Source of the DNA: Phaeosaccion multiseriatum
Lineage: Eukaryota; Ochrophyta, other classes
Assembly: GCA_965112735.1 (NCBI GenBank)
Contig: OZ218951.1
Location: forward strand, 4,092,001-4,156,000
Direction: 5' to 3'
DNA length: 64,000 nucleotides
Positions 47,601-58,549 of the stretch are shown here, in pieces. The position numbers and the translations under genes are program-made. Position 1 is the first letter of the stretch, and every line of letters begins with the position of its first letter. The notes under the pieces were generated by a model that saw nothing but the letters and a program-made list of their open reading frames with translations, was not told the origin of the DNA and made no database searches.

Positions 47601-49356
47601 CGACTCAATCAATCCACCCCCCTTTCTTCTGTCTCTTGTTGTCTGCCTCTCGTATCTCTTTCTTTTCATTTCTCTCTCTCTCTCTCTCCCAGTCTCTATG
47701 TATTCTATTCTAACAATCTCTCTCCTTGCTTTACCTTACCTTACCTGGCCTGCTCTATCTCTCTCTCTCCTTGCTGTACCTTACCTTTTACCTGGCCTGC
47801 TCTATCTCTCTCTCTCCTTGCTGTACCTTACCTTTTGCCTGGCGTGCTCTATCTCTCTCTCCTTGCTTTACCTTACCTTGCCTGACCTGCTCTATCTCTG
47901 TCAATCGATCTCTCTCTCTCTCTCTCTCTCTTTGCCTGGCCTTGCCTTGCCTGATCCGGCCTGCTCAGGTGCACGACGTGAGCGACCCCCTCATGGACTT
48001 CGCCAAGACTGTGAATTACATCAAGGAGAACGAAGCCAGGCACCACAAACTCGCAGCGGTGAGAGAGAGGGACGGAGAGGGGGAGAGAGATTCAGAGAGA
48101 GAGAGAGAGAGAGAAGAGAGAGAGAGCGCGAGCCGGAGGGAAAGGGAGACAGACGGAAGGAAGGAGACATTCTTCATGATGATTAAGTCTCTCCCTGTTG
48201 CTCCTCCATGCCCTTCCCCTGCCGGGGCCTTGCTGACCTTGGTCTGTCTATACCTCTTGTGCTTATGATACTGCTCTCGCTCTCTCTTTACTCTCTCTCT
48301 CTCTCTCTCTCTGTCTTCTCTCTTCCTCTCTCTCTTGACACGCAGATTGTAGCGGACTCAACGTTTGGGGTGTTCGCCGTTACTTTTGTCGTGACGCGGC
48401 TCTATGTATATCCGTACTATTGTGTTTGGAACTCCATCACAGGCAAGGAATATACGAAACGATAGAAGGAGAGAGAAGGACAGACAGGTGGAGAGAGAAG
48501 GAATGTAGAAGCGACAGGAGAGAGCAGCAGCCCTTGCAGAGGAGGGGGGTACTCTTCGCGGTGCTTCTCTCAATCGTTGTCCTTGCCCTATCGCTTTCTT
48601 TACTATTCATTCCATCCTACCCCAAGAGGGGACAAGTCCTCTTGGGAGATAACGGGAGGGAGGGAGGGAGGGAAGGGAGGAAAGGGCAGAGCCCGGTGCG
48701 GCCAGAAATGGAGGCGTGTTACCTTTTTGACTCGACTGTTCCCAATGCCCCATTCCTTCTCATCGCCGCTCGATCAATCTCTCTCCCTAACTCCCTAACC
48801 CTCCCCCCCTCGCCCTGGCCTCGACCCTGCCCGTCTGCTCGCTTCCTTCCCTCCTCGCGTGTGGCTCATCTCAGCGGGCGTAGTGGGCAAGTTGGACCCC
48901 GATGTCCCTGCGAGGAAGCGCTTCTGCATATTCTTGGCAAGTCATGTTCTAGATCAGCATCCATCCCATCCCACCCGACCCCAACTCATCCCGTCCCCTC
49001 CCCTCCACTCACCTCTCCGCTCCTCCCCTGCCATCCCATCCCACCCCATACCATCTCCCATCTCCATCCACTGCGATCAGGTGATGCTGAATCTTCTGCA
49101 CGTGTTCTGGAGCTACTTGATCCTTCGCATGTGCTACCTGTTTATCTTCCACGGGGTTGATAAGGACATCCGTGAGAGCGATGACGAGGAGGTGGAGGGG
49201 GAGGAGGAGAGGGAGAGGGAGGACGACACGAATGACGCTTCTTCTTCTTCTTCTTCTTCTTCTTCCACGTCAAAGAGGCACAGTGGATCCTCCTCCTCCG
49301 CCACTGCCGCCGCCGCCCAAGCTTCGAACGGCGGCAAGGTGAAGAAGCGCAAATAG
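44171..49356 (+). CDS. ceramide synthase (Lag1/TLC family), 12 exons
   Basis: Exons: 44171-44260, 44473-44550, 44784-44891, 45403-45513, 46054-46139, 46563-46622, 46878-46988, 47336-47393, 47969-48058, 48346-48442, 48875-48936 and 49081-49356; phases agree, 408 residues. Ceramide synthases N-acylate sphingoid bases with acyl-CoA in the ER membrane. The Lag1 motif is complete: FWEMFAHHVITLGLLTFSW, NFYRIGTLIML, then VHDVSDPLMDFAKTVNY. Spans are seen from GLYVGIALSVLRLALNRF (residues 35-52) to LNLLHVFWSYLILRMCYLFI near 340. The acidic, Ser-rich tail ends in KKRK, a KKxx-type ER-retrieval signal. Introns 10 and 11 begin with GC. Intron 3 contains a TIR element. Exon 3 may start three bases earlier. 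Acyl-chain specificity cannot be told. Confidence 0.93.
45043..45267. mobile_element. MITE-like hairpin element inside ceramide synthase intron 3
   Basis: GACCCCTGACGCGCTATT (45043-45060) is the exact reverse complement of 45250-45267. The interior is made of GATAGCGTGCCGG and CAATAGCT units. The ends share ACCCCTGA with the element at 34533-34715 (TCAACCCCTGAT), and both have cores of repeated GCTATCGCCG-like units, so they are probably one family. No convincing target duplication was found here. Confidence 0.7.
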
Positions 49357-49742
49357 AGACAAGGGGGGACAGAGAGAGCGAATAGAGGGAGAGGGAGGGA
49401 GAGAGAGTACGGCGTGGCGCTATCTTTCCCAAGGACTGAGGTTGGACTCTCCAGTAAGCACCCCCCCTCGCTACCACAAGGATGCAGGCCGCTAAATCCA
49501 TTAATTGTTTGGGGCTGGGGTAGTACTGAGCGGAACACTCCTCACGGGCCTTGGTGAGCGAAGACCGGGCCATACACAGGAGCAGAGGCAACCTTCACTT
49601 TGGTTTTGATTCATTTTACTTTTTTTTTTTTTTTTGGTAAATGAATCACACACAAGAAACAAACTCAAAATCCATTCGTTTACATGTACATGTATATACA
49701 TCATGGCTGGTCGTCCCGTCCTCCCGTCCGCCTGTCAGCCTG
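49357..49742. terminator. tail-to-tail 3' region of ceramide synthase and DUF1826 genes
   Basis: Convergent spacer of 386 bp. A T run at 49619-49635 lies about 110 nt past the DUF1826 stop on the other strand. No canonical AATAAA was noted for either gene. Confidence 0.35.
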
Positions 49743-50921
49743 TCAGCCGTCTGCGCTGCTGATAATGTCCATCGTGAGAAGCAGTCGTGGCTCATCGCCC
49801 TCCCGCGTGGCTGGGGAACGGTGCCACACGGCCCGCTCCTCTGGGCCCTCTCCCTGCTCATCCTGCTTGTCGTGCTTGTCCTGCTTGTCCTCTTCCCCCA
49901 GCATTTGCCCCTTGAACACCAGCACTTCGCCTGGCTGGGCGCACAGAGGCGTCTCTTCGCGCCCACCGCAAATGAAGCGGTTAAAGGCGGGAGTGGGGAG
50001 GTACGCGGCCAAGTCGGGAGGAACGATGGCTGCGAGCTGCTGGGCCACGCCAGCCAAGGGGTTAGGACCCGTCATCCTGGAGCTGCTGTCCCTCTCTCCT
50101 CCTCCTTCTGCTGCACTGCTCGTACTCGTACCCGTACTCAGCCACTCAGTACCCTTGCCAGCGTAGGTGCAGAGCAGGCGGAGAGGCACCCTATCGAGGT
50201 GATAGCGCGGACAATTCGCTTTCCTGGGCTTTTCGAGGCGAACTTGAAGAGAGACGGTACCGCTACTCCTCTTGGCCCGTTGACTGTCCTCTCCGCTTCT
50301 CTCCGCACTAAAACAGGGGATTTCTAGTCTCCCTCTCGCCCCCCCTCTTCTACTCTCAATCCCCCTTCTCCTCCTTCTCCCGCTGGGCCCACTTTGCTGG
50401 TGCTCCAGCACGACGCCCGCAAACCATTCTGTGAGCTGTGTGCCAGACAACCAAAGGGAGGTATGTGTGGTCCGCGACAGGAAAGGAGTCAGGCGGACGT
50501 AAGCAAGCACATGGAATGACGAGAGGGGGGACGGGATGAGACTTCTTCTTCTTACCTCGTCAACATCTTTGGCCAGCCACTCCGCCACCTCCGCGCTCCC
50601 ATCGGATAGCGGGGCAACAAGCTCCTGCGCCCACGCGCTGCTGCCGGTACCGAACCCCCCCGCCTTCTCTTCTCCCCCTCCCTTTTCGCTGGCGACTTTA
50701 TCACCCCGGACGGTCACCCTAGTCTCACGTCGGAAGGGCGGAGCGCTTCTCGTAGCAGAACGAAGGGACTCTGACGAAATTGGGAGCCTTCCTGTGGTGA
50801 TTCCTCGCGAAGGCGCGGCCTTCAGTCCACCCAATGACTCGGCATCCTGCTGGAGTGTCGCTGGGAGCTTTGTTGGATTGAGGGCTAGCCGGCAATGCAC
50901 GGCGAAAGAGAGGCAGCGCAT
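49743..50921 (-). CDS. DUF1826-family protein, 2 exons
   Basis: Exons 50556-50921 and 49743-50435 (intron GTAAGA...CACACAG, phase 0) give 352 residues. The C-terminal two thirds match the DUF1826 pattern I know from proteobacteria and algae: LLCTYAGKGTEWLS, then PGEVLVFKGQMLGEE, VWHRSP and LLLTMDI. The His-Arg-Ser-Pro and Thr-Glu-Trp positions are likely functional, but the family has no settled activity to my knowledge. Start set at ATG 50921; an ATG at 51038 followed by a good donor was tested and does not join in frame. Head-to-head with the next gene. Confidence 0.7.
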   Translation of the reverse strand: MRCLSFAVHCRLALNPTKLPATLQQDAESLGGLKAAPSRGITTGRLPISSESLRSATRSAPPFRRETRVTVRGDKVASEKGGGEEKAGGFGTGSSAWAQELVAPLSDGSAEVAEWLAKDVDEVRRRSLIPSPLSSFHVLAYVRLTPFLSRTTHTSLWLSGTQLTEWFAGVVLEHQQSGPSGRRRRRGIESRRGGARGRLEIPCFSAERSGEDSQRAKRSSGTVSLQVRLEKPRKANCPRYHLDRVPLRLLCTYAGKGTEWLSTGTSTSSAAEGGGERDSSSRMTGPNPLAGVAQQLAAIVPPDLAAYLPTPAFNRFICGGREETPLCAQPGEVLVFKGQMLGEEDKQDKHDKQDEQGEGPEERAVWHRSPATREGDEPRLLLTMDIISSADG

Positions 50922-51110
50922 GAACTCTGCCTGATGAATACACGACAAAGGTGGTGAATAAGGCTCTTCTTCTCACCTTCGAATCCAAAACCCATCTGTG
51001 ATACCCTTTAGGCGGGCGGGCCGGCGCGGCGCCGCCATGATTAAAGCCAGCAAAAACTTTGGGCTCGGAGGACGACCGTGCTCCTCGACGGTAGGAATGA
51101 GTGAACAACG
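50922..51110. promoter_or_regulatory. 189-bp divergent promoter between DUF1826 and membrane-protein genes
   Basis: The two start codons (50921 minus, 51111 plus) face outward. No TATA-like element is evident; the interval is GC-rich around 51010-51036. Confidence 0.45.
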
Positions 51111-52655
51111 ATGTTGGTTAACGCGTCGAGGAGCTGTGGAAGGGCGCGAGCAGGAGGGCTGAAAGTGTGTGCCCTTGTTGTGCTTCTCGCCTCCTGGTGG
51201 CAAGTGGTACTGCAATTCGACAGCTACGTGCTTGGAGGGGCCATACACAACGTCAGCAAGGCATGGTGGAAGCTTCGGGTGCCCGGGGGGGGCGGTGCAG
51301 AGGGTGGCAGTCCGGACACTGTCTTGGGTGTCGTCGGCGGCAGCAGCAGCAGCAGCAGCAGTGGTCTGGATCCTGACGCTGGTGTCTTGCACGTTGAGGC
51401 GATCGAAGGAGGGAACCACCCACCCTCTGCAGAGGGAACCCCCCAACGCGACTGCTCTCCTAGGGAAGCGCGGCTCTGTGTGCCGTTCTATGGCCCATCC
51501 AGTCCTGCCCAACCACCAGGGACACCAGTCGCCCCCATTGTCGTGGTGCTTTCGAGCCACGCTGCGGGGGGGGAGTGGCTTGATGAAAGCCTCGGAGTGT
51601 CGCAGCTCCTGCAGCACCGGAGGGGGCATCTGAGGCAGCGAGGCGATGCGCCAGACAACAAAGAAGAAGGTGCTTTCACGGCAGCAAGAGAGGGTGATGA
51701 CTCGCTGCCCTCCTTCGGGGGTATGCACACCGTAGCATGGGCCGATGTGCAAGCGGCCCTCGAGTGGACCATTGGCGAACTGAGCCGCAACCTGCCACGA
51801 CCCCCATCTACCCCAGAGGATTCATCCCCTCCACTCCCTCTCCCGCTGCAAATGTCCCTCTTGTACTCGGACATTCCCGACCCTCTCGTGGGGTCCTTCA
51901 GCGACTGGGCCACCTGCAACAATGTTATTGTGATTCACTTGGTCACAAACGCCATCAGCGTGGCAGTCGCGGAGGAGCGGGAGCGGTTGTTCTCGAGTCC
52001 GGCGGTTGAGCACGGGGCAGGGGTCTTGATCAGCAACGACAGCAAGAGCAAGCTGACTCTGGAGGTGGATGGAGCGGCGGCAACCGTGAGAGCGGTGGAG
52101 GCGAAGGAGGAGGCCTTCAGGAGAGAGCTCAGACACCACCCCATTGGCAGCCCGCTCTACCTTGAGGTGGGAGATGGAGACCTGGCGTTCTCGCCAAGGG
52201 GCTCCTCTTCTTCTTCTTCGGCGACGGACACGGGGACGACAGAGACGATGCCCGTGCGCGTGAGAGCTTCACGAGAGGCCGTTGCAACCTTTATGCGTTT
52301 GCCAACGTCCGAGCCTGAGCCTGAGCCGCCGCACTCGCGCGCTCGTAAGAGAGCAAGAGCTCGGCGGCGGAGGAGAGGGCAGGAAGGCGCGGCGCCACGG
52401 AAAGGGCACGAGGAGGAAAAGGAAGCACTAGTATTAGAGGAAGCAGAGGAGACGGAGGAGGCAGCAGGGCCGGATAGCTCCCGCGTTCGGCATGCGTTGC
52501 AGGGTCTGAATCACCACCATGCGCAAGGAGGAGGCAAGTCTTCTTTCGATGGGGCCGGCATCTGGGGGGATGATGCATGCAGCGAGCGCGTGGAGAACTG
52601 GCCGGCTCTCAAGCTTGCTATCGGAGGGACGAGAGCCGCCATGTGGTGCCATTGA
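51111..52655 (+). CDS. intronless type II membrane protein, possibly sulfotransferase-like
   Basis: A single open frame of 514 residues from ATG 51111 to TGA. Near the N-terminus a basic stretch precedes one hydrophobic span (KVCALVVLLASWWQVVLQF, about 18-36), typical of a type II signal anchor of Golgi enzymes. PIVVVLSSHAAGGEWLDESL (about 140-160) resembles the P-loop (PSB-loop) opening of sulfotransferases (LSSHRSGSTWL). NVIVIHLVTNAISVAVAEER (about 272-292) resembles their 3'-phosphate loop region (HLVR-NALAQAVS). Key Arg/Ser residues differ, so activity is uncertain. The C-terminal third is basic, then acidic and low-complexity. The lack of introns is unusual beside multi-exon neighbours; a retrocopy or transferred gene is possible. 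Confidence 0.55.
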   Translation: MLVNASRSCGRARAGGLKVCALVVLLASWWQVVLQFDSYVLGGAIHNVSKAWWKLRVPGGGGAEGGSPDTVLGVVGGSSSSSSSGLDPDAGVLHVEAIEGGNHPPSAEGTPQRDCSPREARLCVPFYGPSSPAQPPGTPVAPIVVVLSSHAAGGEWLDESLGVSQLLQHRRGHLRQRGDAPDNKEEGAFTAAREGDDSLPSFGGMHTVAWADVQAALEWTIGELSRNLPRPPSTPEDSSPPLPLPLQMSLLYSDIPDPLVGSFSDWATCNNVIVIHLVTNAISVAVAEERERLFSSPAVEHGAGVLISNDSKSKLTLEVDGAAATVRAVEAKEEAFRRELRHHPIGSPLYLEVGDGDLAFSPRGSSSSSSATDTGTTETMPVRVRASREAVATFMRLPTSEPEPEPPHSRARKRARARRRRRGQEGAAPRKGHEEEKEALVLEEAEETEEAAGPDSSRVRHALQGLNHHHAQGGGKSSFDGAGIWGDDACSERVENWPALKLAIGGTRAAMWCH

Positions 52656-53562
52656 AGCATGGTGGGGGAGGGATGAGGGGAGGGGAGGAGGCTGAGAGGC
52701 ACTTTCCGGTCGGCCTTTTGAGGGTCTTGAGGCGCCTTGAGGCATTGAGGCGGGTCAGTAGGGAGTGGGGAGCAAGTACAGAGAATAGATTGCTCACTAC
52801 GATACGCCCGACAGGCTGTTCGACCGTCAAAGAACATTGGGACTTCGCCGTCGCCACGTGTGACCCAATCTTGTTTGCACTTGGACTCCCCGTAGAGCAC
52901 GCGAGACTCTTACTATTACTCCGGGTACCACGAGGGGGGGACGCCCACGTAGGAGCTTTTCGCTAGGTGGACTCCCCGCTCTACGGGGAGCGTCAAGCAA
53001 GTTCTTCGTAGTAGCAAGTAATATACTATGATTGAAGCCCCTCCTTTCCCCGCCAAGCGGCCGTCTGTTCTCCCCCCATCCTTCCGCGTTGGAGCTCGCC
53101 CACGTACAGTACACGTACTCACGACACACGTACAGGCTACGCAGTCTGCCGACGACGTACTCGTCTACGCAGAAGTCTACTCCAACCGGGCCCGGTTGCT
53201 TCTCTCCTACTACCATTACTTCTTATTTTCTGCTTCACCATTTTTTTTATTTTTTTTTTCCCTTTTTAGGTATATACCTACATATAATATAGTCTAGCGT
53301 CTACCGAAGTTCACACTAAATATATACATGTGCATAGACAAGCGAGAACACATACAAAAGTGTTTGCCACGATGGGCACCCCGACCCCGACGTATCTTCC
53401 TAAGCATATACATCACACTTATTCTCCCCTCCAACCCTCCCCTCTTTCTTACTACCCCTACTAACCTACTTGGTTCGTTCTGCCGGTCTGCAATGAAAAA
53501 CAAGACACGACTGTCAAACGGATCTCAATGTAGGCCTCCTCCTCGTGCTTTGTCCATCAACT
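52656..53562. other. convergent intergenic region with an inverted repeat
   Basis: No gene found. CTCCCCGTAGAGC (about 52887-52899) is repeated inverted as GCTCTACGGGGAG (about 52978-52990), a 13-bp stem around about 80 bp. AT-rich tracts at 53240-53330 probably hold the RWP-RK 3' UTR. Confidence 0.5.
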
Positions 53563-53855
53563 TCAATACATGGCGTTGAAAAGCGTCGGGTTTGGCATGT
53601 GGATGCCAGCGTGAACACCTGCCTGCTGCTGCTGCTGCTGCTCCTGCTGAGCCTGTTGAGCCGGGTGGTACCACTCCTGTCCACTCAAGGGGTCCTGCTG
53701 CTGCTGCGCTGCTCCTGGAAAGCTCCACGTCGGCACTTGCTGTTCCCGGTCTTGCTGTTGCAGCTGCTGGGTAAAGCTGCCGTCCGCCACGAGCGCATCA
53801 TTGCTGGGGGCCTGCAGCAGCATTGACATGGTGCCGGTGTGGAGGGAAGCAGGGA

Positions 53856-53887
<32 letters not shown>

Positions 53888-55198
53888 GGAGCGGACGGCG
53901 GCGGCTGCGTGTCCATCATCACATCCTCTCCCGTGGAAAGGAGGTCGATGAAAGCGAAGAGGCTCTCGTCGTTCATCGCGGCCTGCCCCTGCCCCTGCAC
54001 CTCAGCATCCTGAGCCTGCTGTCCCTGCTGCTCCTGTGTCTGAGGGTCGCCGGCACCGCCCATCATCATCGACATTGTGGCACCGTAGCCGGGCTCGAGC
54101 ATGGACTGCTGCTGTAGTTGTTGCTGCTGCTGCACCAGCATCTGGCGGTAAAAGTTGGTTTGCAGCTGCTCGGGCTGTTCGGCCTGCGGTTCCTGCTGCT
54201 GCTGCTGCTGCGGCTGGGCGGCGCCCATGGGTTGGAATGGTGCGTCCATCCAGCTCAACGGCTGAGCCTGCTGCTGCTGCTGCTGCAGCTGCTGCCCGAT
54301 CTTCATCTTGGATAGTCCCTTGCTCATGCTCGACTTTGCTGCTGCTGCTCCCGCCCCTCTTGCTTCTACTCCTGCTCCTGTCCCTACCACTGCTGCTGCC
54401 GCCGCCGCTGCTGCTGGCGAGGACGGGTCAGACACAAGCTTACTCAGCACCTTGGTCGAGAACATGGCCTCCTCCTCAATGTCTTCGGGAGAGGCAAGGA
54501 ACAAGACGTTGCGCAGCGCCGCCTGGAGCCCGCTGCTCGCCCCTCTGGACACCACCCTCTTCTTCTTCTCCAAGAGCACCAGCTGGTGGCGGAGGTCCTT
54601 GAGCTCGTGCTCCCCTGACTTTGCCATGCGAGCTTTGACTTCCCCAATGCTCTTGTTGATGGACCGGATCTGCCGGTGCGGCCACCGCTGGATGTTAAGC
54701 TTGCGGCACTGGGGTGGACGAAACAAAGACGCGGGGAAAGATCCGGGGCGGGGGGAGGGAGAGGGGGTGTTATACATACATAGTTCACAAAGAGGGGGGT
54801 GTTCTAGATGTTGTGTTTTCGATTCAAGTTAACAACTCACCAGCTTCTTCAGCATGGTCAGCGAGATGTTCAGCTCCTTGGCCACCTGCAGAGAGTATGA
54901 GAGTGGGGGGTTTAGGGGCGAGCGTGAGCGGGGATGGGTTGGGAGGGTGAGAAACACTATCTGAGCAAAACGGGGACGCGTCCCAAAAAAAAAAAACTCA
55001 CACACTAGTTCGCAAAAAAGGAGGCCCGTCCTCCAGATGCCCACTACCTGCCGGCCCCTTTCCTCTCTCTAGTCCTCCCCCTTGCTCATTCACACGCACC
55101 TCAACAAGAGGCAGGTGGTAGTAACCCTGCAGCACCTCGATGGTGATCCGGGGATTGCCCGTTCCCTCCGAGCCGGCCCCCGGAGACTGCTGCGCCAT
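53563..55198 (-). CDS. RWP-RK domain transcription factor, 3 exons
   Basis: Exons 55100-55198, 54841-54885 and 53563-54708 (all phase 0) give 429 residues. The RWP-RK domain spans about residues 17-65: ITIEVLQGYYHLPLVEVAKE, LNISLTMLKKLCRKLNI, RWPHRQIRSI, split by both introns. A basic/acidic coiled-coil segment follows (HELKDLRHQLVLLEKKKRVV). The rest is rich in poly-Gln, Ala and Met, like activation regions. RWP-RK proteins are plant and algal DNA-binding regulators of nitrogen responses and gametogenesis. The target is unknown; the lack of a PB1 or GAF domain places it with the short RKD-like forms. Confidence 0.93.
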
Positions 55199-55697
55199 TG
55201 GCTTATTCGTAATGAACAAGTGGCTGTGGCTCTCCTATCCCCTTCCCCAACCTCTCTGCCGCTTCTCTGCCCTCCCACGGTCGCTCCTTCCCTCGTCGAC
55301 GATATTCAACGAACGTCAGGCAAAAAGGAATGGGGGCGTCTGACCCTCCCACTGCTTCCCGACGCGAGTCAGATGCCCCCTTCTCTGCCCACGCAGCGCT
55401 CGCTGTGCTCCTGTTCCTTTCCTTCCTTAGCGTGTAAAATTCTCTTTTGCAGCTGCTTTTAGGCTTACAGCCTGTTAAGTCCGCGTCACCCCCTTGGGGT
55501 TTGGGATGGGCGCATGTCCCTAAATTGATACCTCATCCCACCTATCCCGCCCCCGAACCGCCCCCGACCTGAAAAGAGATCAAGGACGCGTCAATCCCTT
55601 CTGATTAGTTAGAAGTGGACCTTGGATCGCAGGGCTCGCTGCGTGTGCTAGGCTACCGCTTGTCTCGTTCCACCGCTGCAGCTCATCACACAGAGCC
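55199..55697. promoter_or_regulatory. divergent promoter region, RWP-RK and SNARE genes
   Basis: A 499-bp head-to-head spacer. It contains CGCCCCCGAACCGCCCCCGA (55549-55568) as a direct GC-box-like repeat. A short imperfect inverted repeat (TGGGATGGGCG near 55504, CCTCATCCCACC near 55532) lies beside it. Functional sites are inferred only. Confidence 0.4.
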
Positions 55698-58549
55698 ATG
55701 GCAACGATGGGGAAACGAGTGAGCTTCGTGGGCGTAATTCGCATGGGGGACCGGGTCATGATCTGCCAGTACAGCCCCCTGCAGACGGACGACTCCTATG
55801 TGATCAAGGAGATGGTTGCCAACCCCAGCACCTACATCGAGGAGGGCCGGCGCTACACCAAGGAGGGAGACATGGTGCGCGCAAATTGTTCCGAGCTCTC
55901 TCGTCCCCCGACCCAAATAAAACACCCGTTCTTGATTGATTGATATCGCCCTCTACCGGGGGGGGGGCTCGCGTAGTGCTGTCCGATACGACCTTGCAAC
56001 AGCGCTTACGCCGTCTAACCTATTGTTTCCGCTCTGCCTCTGCTGCTGCTCTTGTCCCGTCAGTTCTCCATCCACTTCATCTGCGACGAGCGAAACCGCA
56101 TCCACTCGTGCATCACCGATAAGGAGTACCCCCCACGCGTCGCCTTTGCCCTTCTGGACGAGCTGAGCACCAAGCTGCTCACAAAGGTAAGGGCAGAGCA
56201 GCGGGCGCGGGTCTCGGACCCCGAAACGGCAGAAGCTTTGGTGGTTACTTTTGTTTTGTCGCTTAGACAGGAGAGGGTCGCTACTGTTTTGCCGGTGGCT
56301 AGCGACAGTAGCCGCAGCCGCCTCTCTGTTTCCTTCGCCCCCCCGTGATGCTTGCTCACAAATGAGCCCCCCTGTCCTCTCTGCTGATGCTCTTGCGGAT
56401 TCTTTCCTTCCTTCCTTCCTTCCAGGCGGGGGACAAGTCACTCACCTGCTCCGAGGGCGGCGTGCAGCGGACGATGAAGGACACCCTCAAAGATGTGTGC
56501 TTGAAGGTAAAAGCTTCGATTCCGTGTGCACACGTCCATCCCATCCCCTCCCTCCACTGCGTCTTCTGCCGTCCCATCCCACTGCTACTCTCTTCTATAT
56601 TTACACCTCCGCCCACACATAGCCGGCCGACTCACTCCACACCTCCTCTTAGGATAGGATGACTGACTGACTTGTGTCCGTCCCTCCCTTCCCTCCCTCC
56701 CCGTCTCTCTCTTATCTCTCCTTGTGTGTGTGTGTGTGTGTGTGTGTGTCGCTGTGGTGCTTGTGTTGCGTTGCCAGTACGATGACTTGAACAACGTAGA
56801 CAAGCTGTCCTCGGTACAGAGCAAAGTGGAGGTGGTCAAGACACTCATGGAGGACAACATCCAGCAGGTACGTGTATACGTCATCTGTTGAAAGGTTTGT
56901 GTCTGTCAGCAGGTTGGTTGGTGTCTTGGGCGTCTTGTTTGTCGCTCTCTATCTGTGTGTCTGGTTTCTGCTCCGGCACATGCGTCAACCTACCTGCCCA
57001 TGTTTGTTGTTCAAGCAAGGTTGGCCTCGCCTCGCTCCCCTTCGAGGGAGGGTAGTGGTTGATTTCCGCCCCTCCCTCTGGTCATGGCTTGTTCACAGAC
57101 TGTAAAGGGCGCCACCCAACCGGACTAGACTGACTCCGACTGACTCCGTGCTTCTTGCTTCTGACTCACTCGCTCCCTCCCTCACAAAGGATGTCGTGTC
57201 CGACTTGTCCGACTTGCTTTCTTCCTCCTGCTCAGCTCAGCTCAGTTCAGTTCCCTTGACTTCATTAGACTTTAACCATTTTCGGTCCATCCTTGACGAC
57301 CCCCAATATCGACATGCATTATCGACCCTGCTCCAACCTACCCTTGTTCTTATCACAGATGCTGGTGAATGAGGAACGGTTGGAGCAGATTGGAGAGGGC
57401 GCCGAGAATCTCAATGAGCAGGTTCGTAAATTGAGTGCGTGAGTGGGTGCGTGCGTGAGTGAGTGGGTGTGCGGGTGAGTGAGTGAGTGAATGATGAATG
57501 AGCGAGTTAGTGAGTGAATGAGCGAGTGAGTGAGTGAATGAGTGAGTGAGCAGGCAATTGAGTGAGTGAGTGAATGATGAATGAGCGAGTTAGTGAGTGA
57601 ATGAGCGAGTGAGTGAGTGAATGAGTGAGTGAGCAGGCAAGTTAGTGAGTGAGTGAGTGAGTGAGTGAGTGAGTGAGTGAATGAGTGAGTGAGCAGGCAA
57701 GTGAGTGAGTGAGTGAGTGAGTTGCCTTCGCTCCCACTCATGTGCATACGGGTTCTGGCCCTTCCCTCTCCCTTTTCCTGGGAAGGGGGCTTTCTTGGGG
57801 TGCCAGACATGCCCAATCATGGCAGGCAGGATGTGGATGGGGTGGGCCGTGCCAACGCTGTCTCAGTACAGATGGGACGGATGAGAGAGAGAGAAAGAAA
57901 CAGAGGGAAGCCCCTCTCCATTGCTCTCTCCTCTCACTCACTCCTCCCCATCCCTTCCTCCCCATCCCTCCCCTCCCTTTCCTTCCTCCTTCCCTTCCCT
58001 CCTCTCCCTTCCCTTCCCTGCAGGCCAAGGTGTTCCAAAACCGAGCGAATGTGCTGCGCAGGCAAATGCGGTGCAAGGCCCTGAAGATGTGGCTACTCAT
58101 TGCCCTCGCTGTCACCATCCTCCTCCTCATCATCATCGTTCCCCTTTCCTTGTAAGTCGAGACGTGTCAAAGTGTGTCTCAGAGCTCTTCCTTCGTCCTT
58201 TGTGTTTTGTTGTCATCACCTCGGATCGTTATCTGTCTCACGAATATAGATTTTGTGTTGTGTTGTTTTGCATTGCGCCTTACCTTCCTCGCGTCTTGTC
58301 CATCTATCTCTACACGTGTCGATCAACTCACTCACGTCTGTCCGTCCTACTCCCCCCCCTTCTCTCTTCATGTCCATTGTCTCTCTCCCCATCCTCCCTT
58401 CTCTCTCTGTCTCTGTCTGTCTCTCTCTCTCTCTTTCTCTCTCATTGATCTCTGTCTCTCTCTGTCTTCGTGTCTCTACATCTTTCTCTCTTGTGTCTGT
58501 GTCCGTGTCGCTCTTTCACTTCATCAGATGGTGCAAGAAGAACTGCTAA
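55698..58549 (+). CDS. longin-domain R-SNARE (VAMP7-like) with Asn at the zero layer, 7 exons
   Basis: Exons: 55698-55874, 56064-56186, 56426-56506, 56778-56867, 57359-57421, 58024-58151 and 58528-58549; phases agree, 227 residues. The N-terminal longin domain (VSFVGVIRMGDRVMICQY, IHFICDERNRIH) is followed by a SNARE motif (NVDKLSSVQSKVEVVKTLME to NRANVLRRQM). A C-terminal anchor KMWLLIALAVTILLLIIIVP and a short tail WCKKNC complete it. Such SNAREs drive fusion in the endosomal and vacuolar pathways. At the central ionic layer, where the family has RGE in V-L-x-R-G-E-x-L, this protein reads M-L-V-N-E-E-R-L (57359-57382), so the arginine is replaced by asparagine. Intron 5 carries a (GTGA)n array. 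Confidence 0.92.
57435..57722. repeat. GTGAG array adjoining a 5' splice site in the SNARE gene
   Basis: Variants GTGAGTGA, GAATGAGCGAG and GAGCAGGCAA start about 14 bp after the donor of exon 5 and fill the first half of intron 5. A duplicated block of about 100 bp occurs (57483-57550 versus 57570-57640). Confidence 0.9.

Noticed and set aside
50977-51038. Possible first exon MAAPRRPARL... of the DUF1826 gene with a good GTGAGA donor
   Set aside because: Joining it to the available acceptors gives phase 2 and an early stop or the wrong frame for the DUF1826 body; the ATG at 50921 is simpler.
53592-54602. Plus-strand ORFs opposite the RWP-RK gene (Leu/Ala/Cys runs)
   Set aside because: Complements of CAG tracts coding poly-Gln on the minus strand; no domain.
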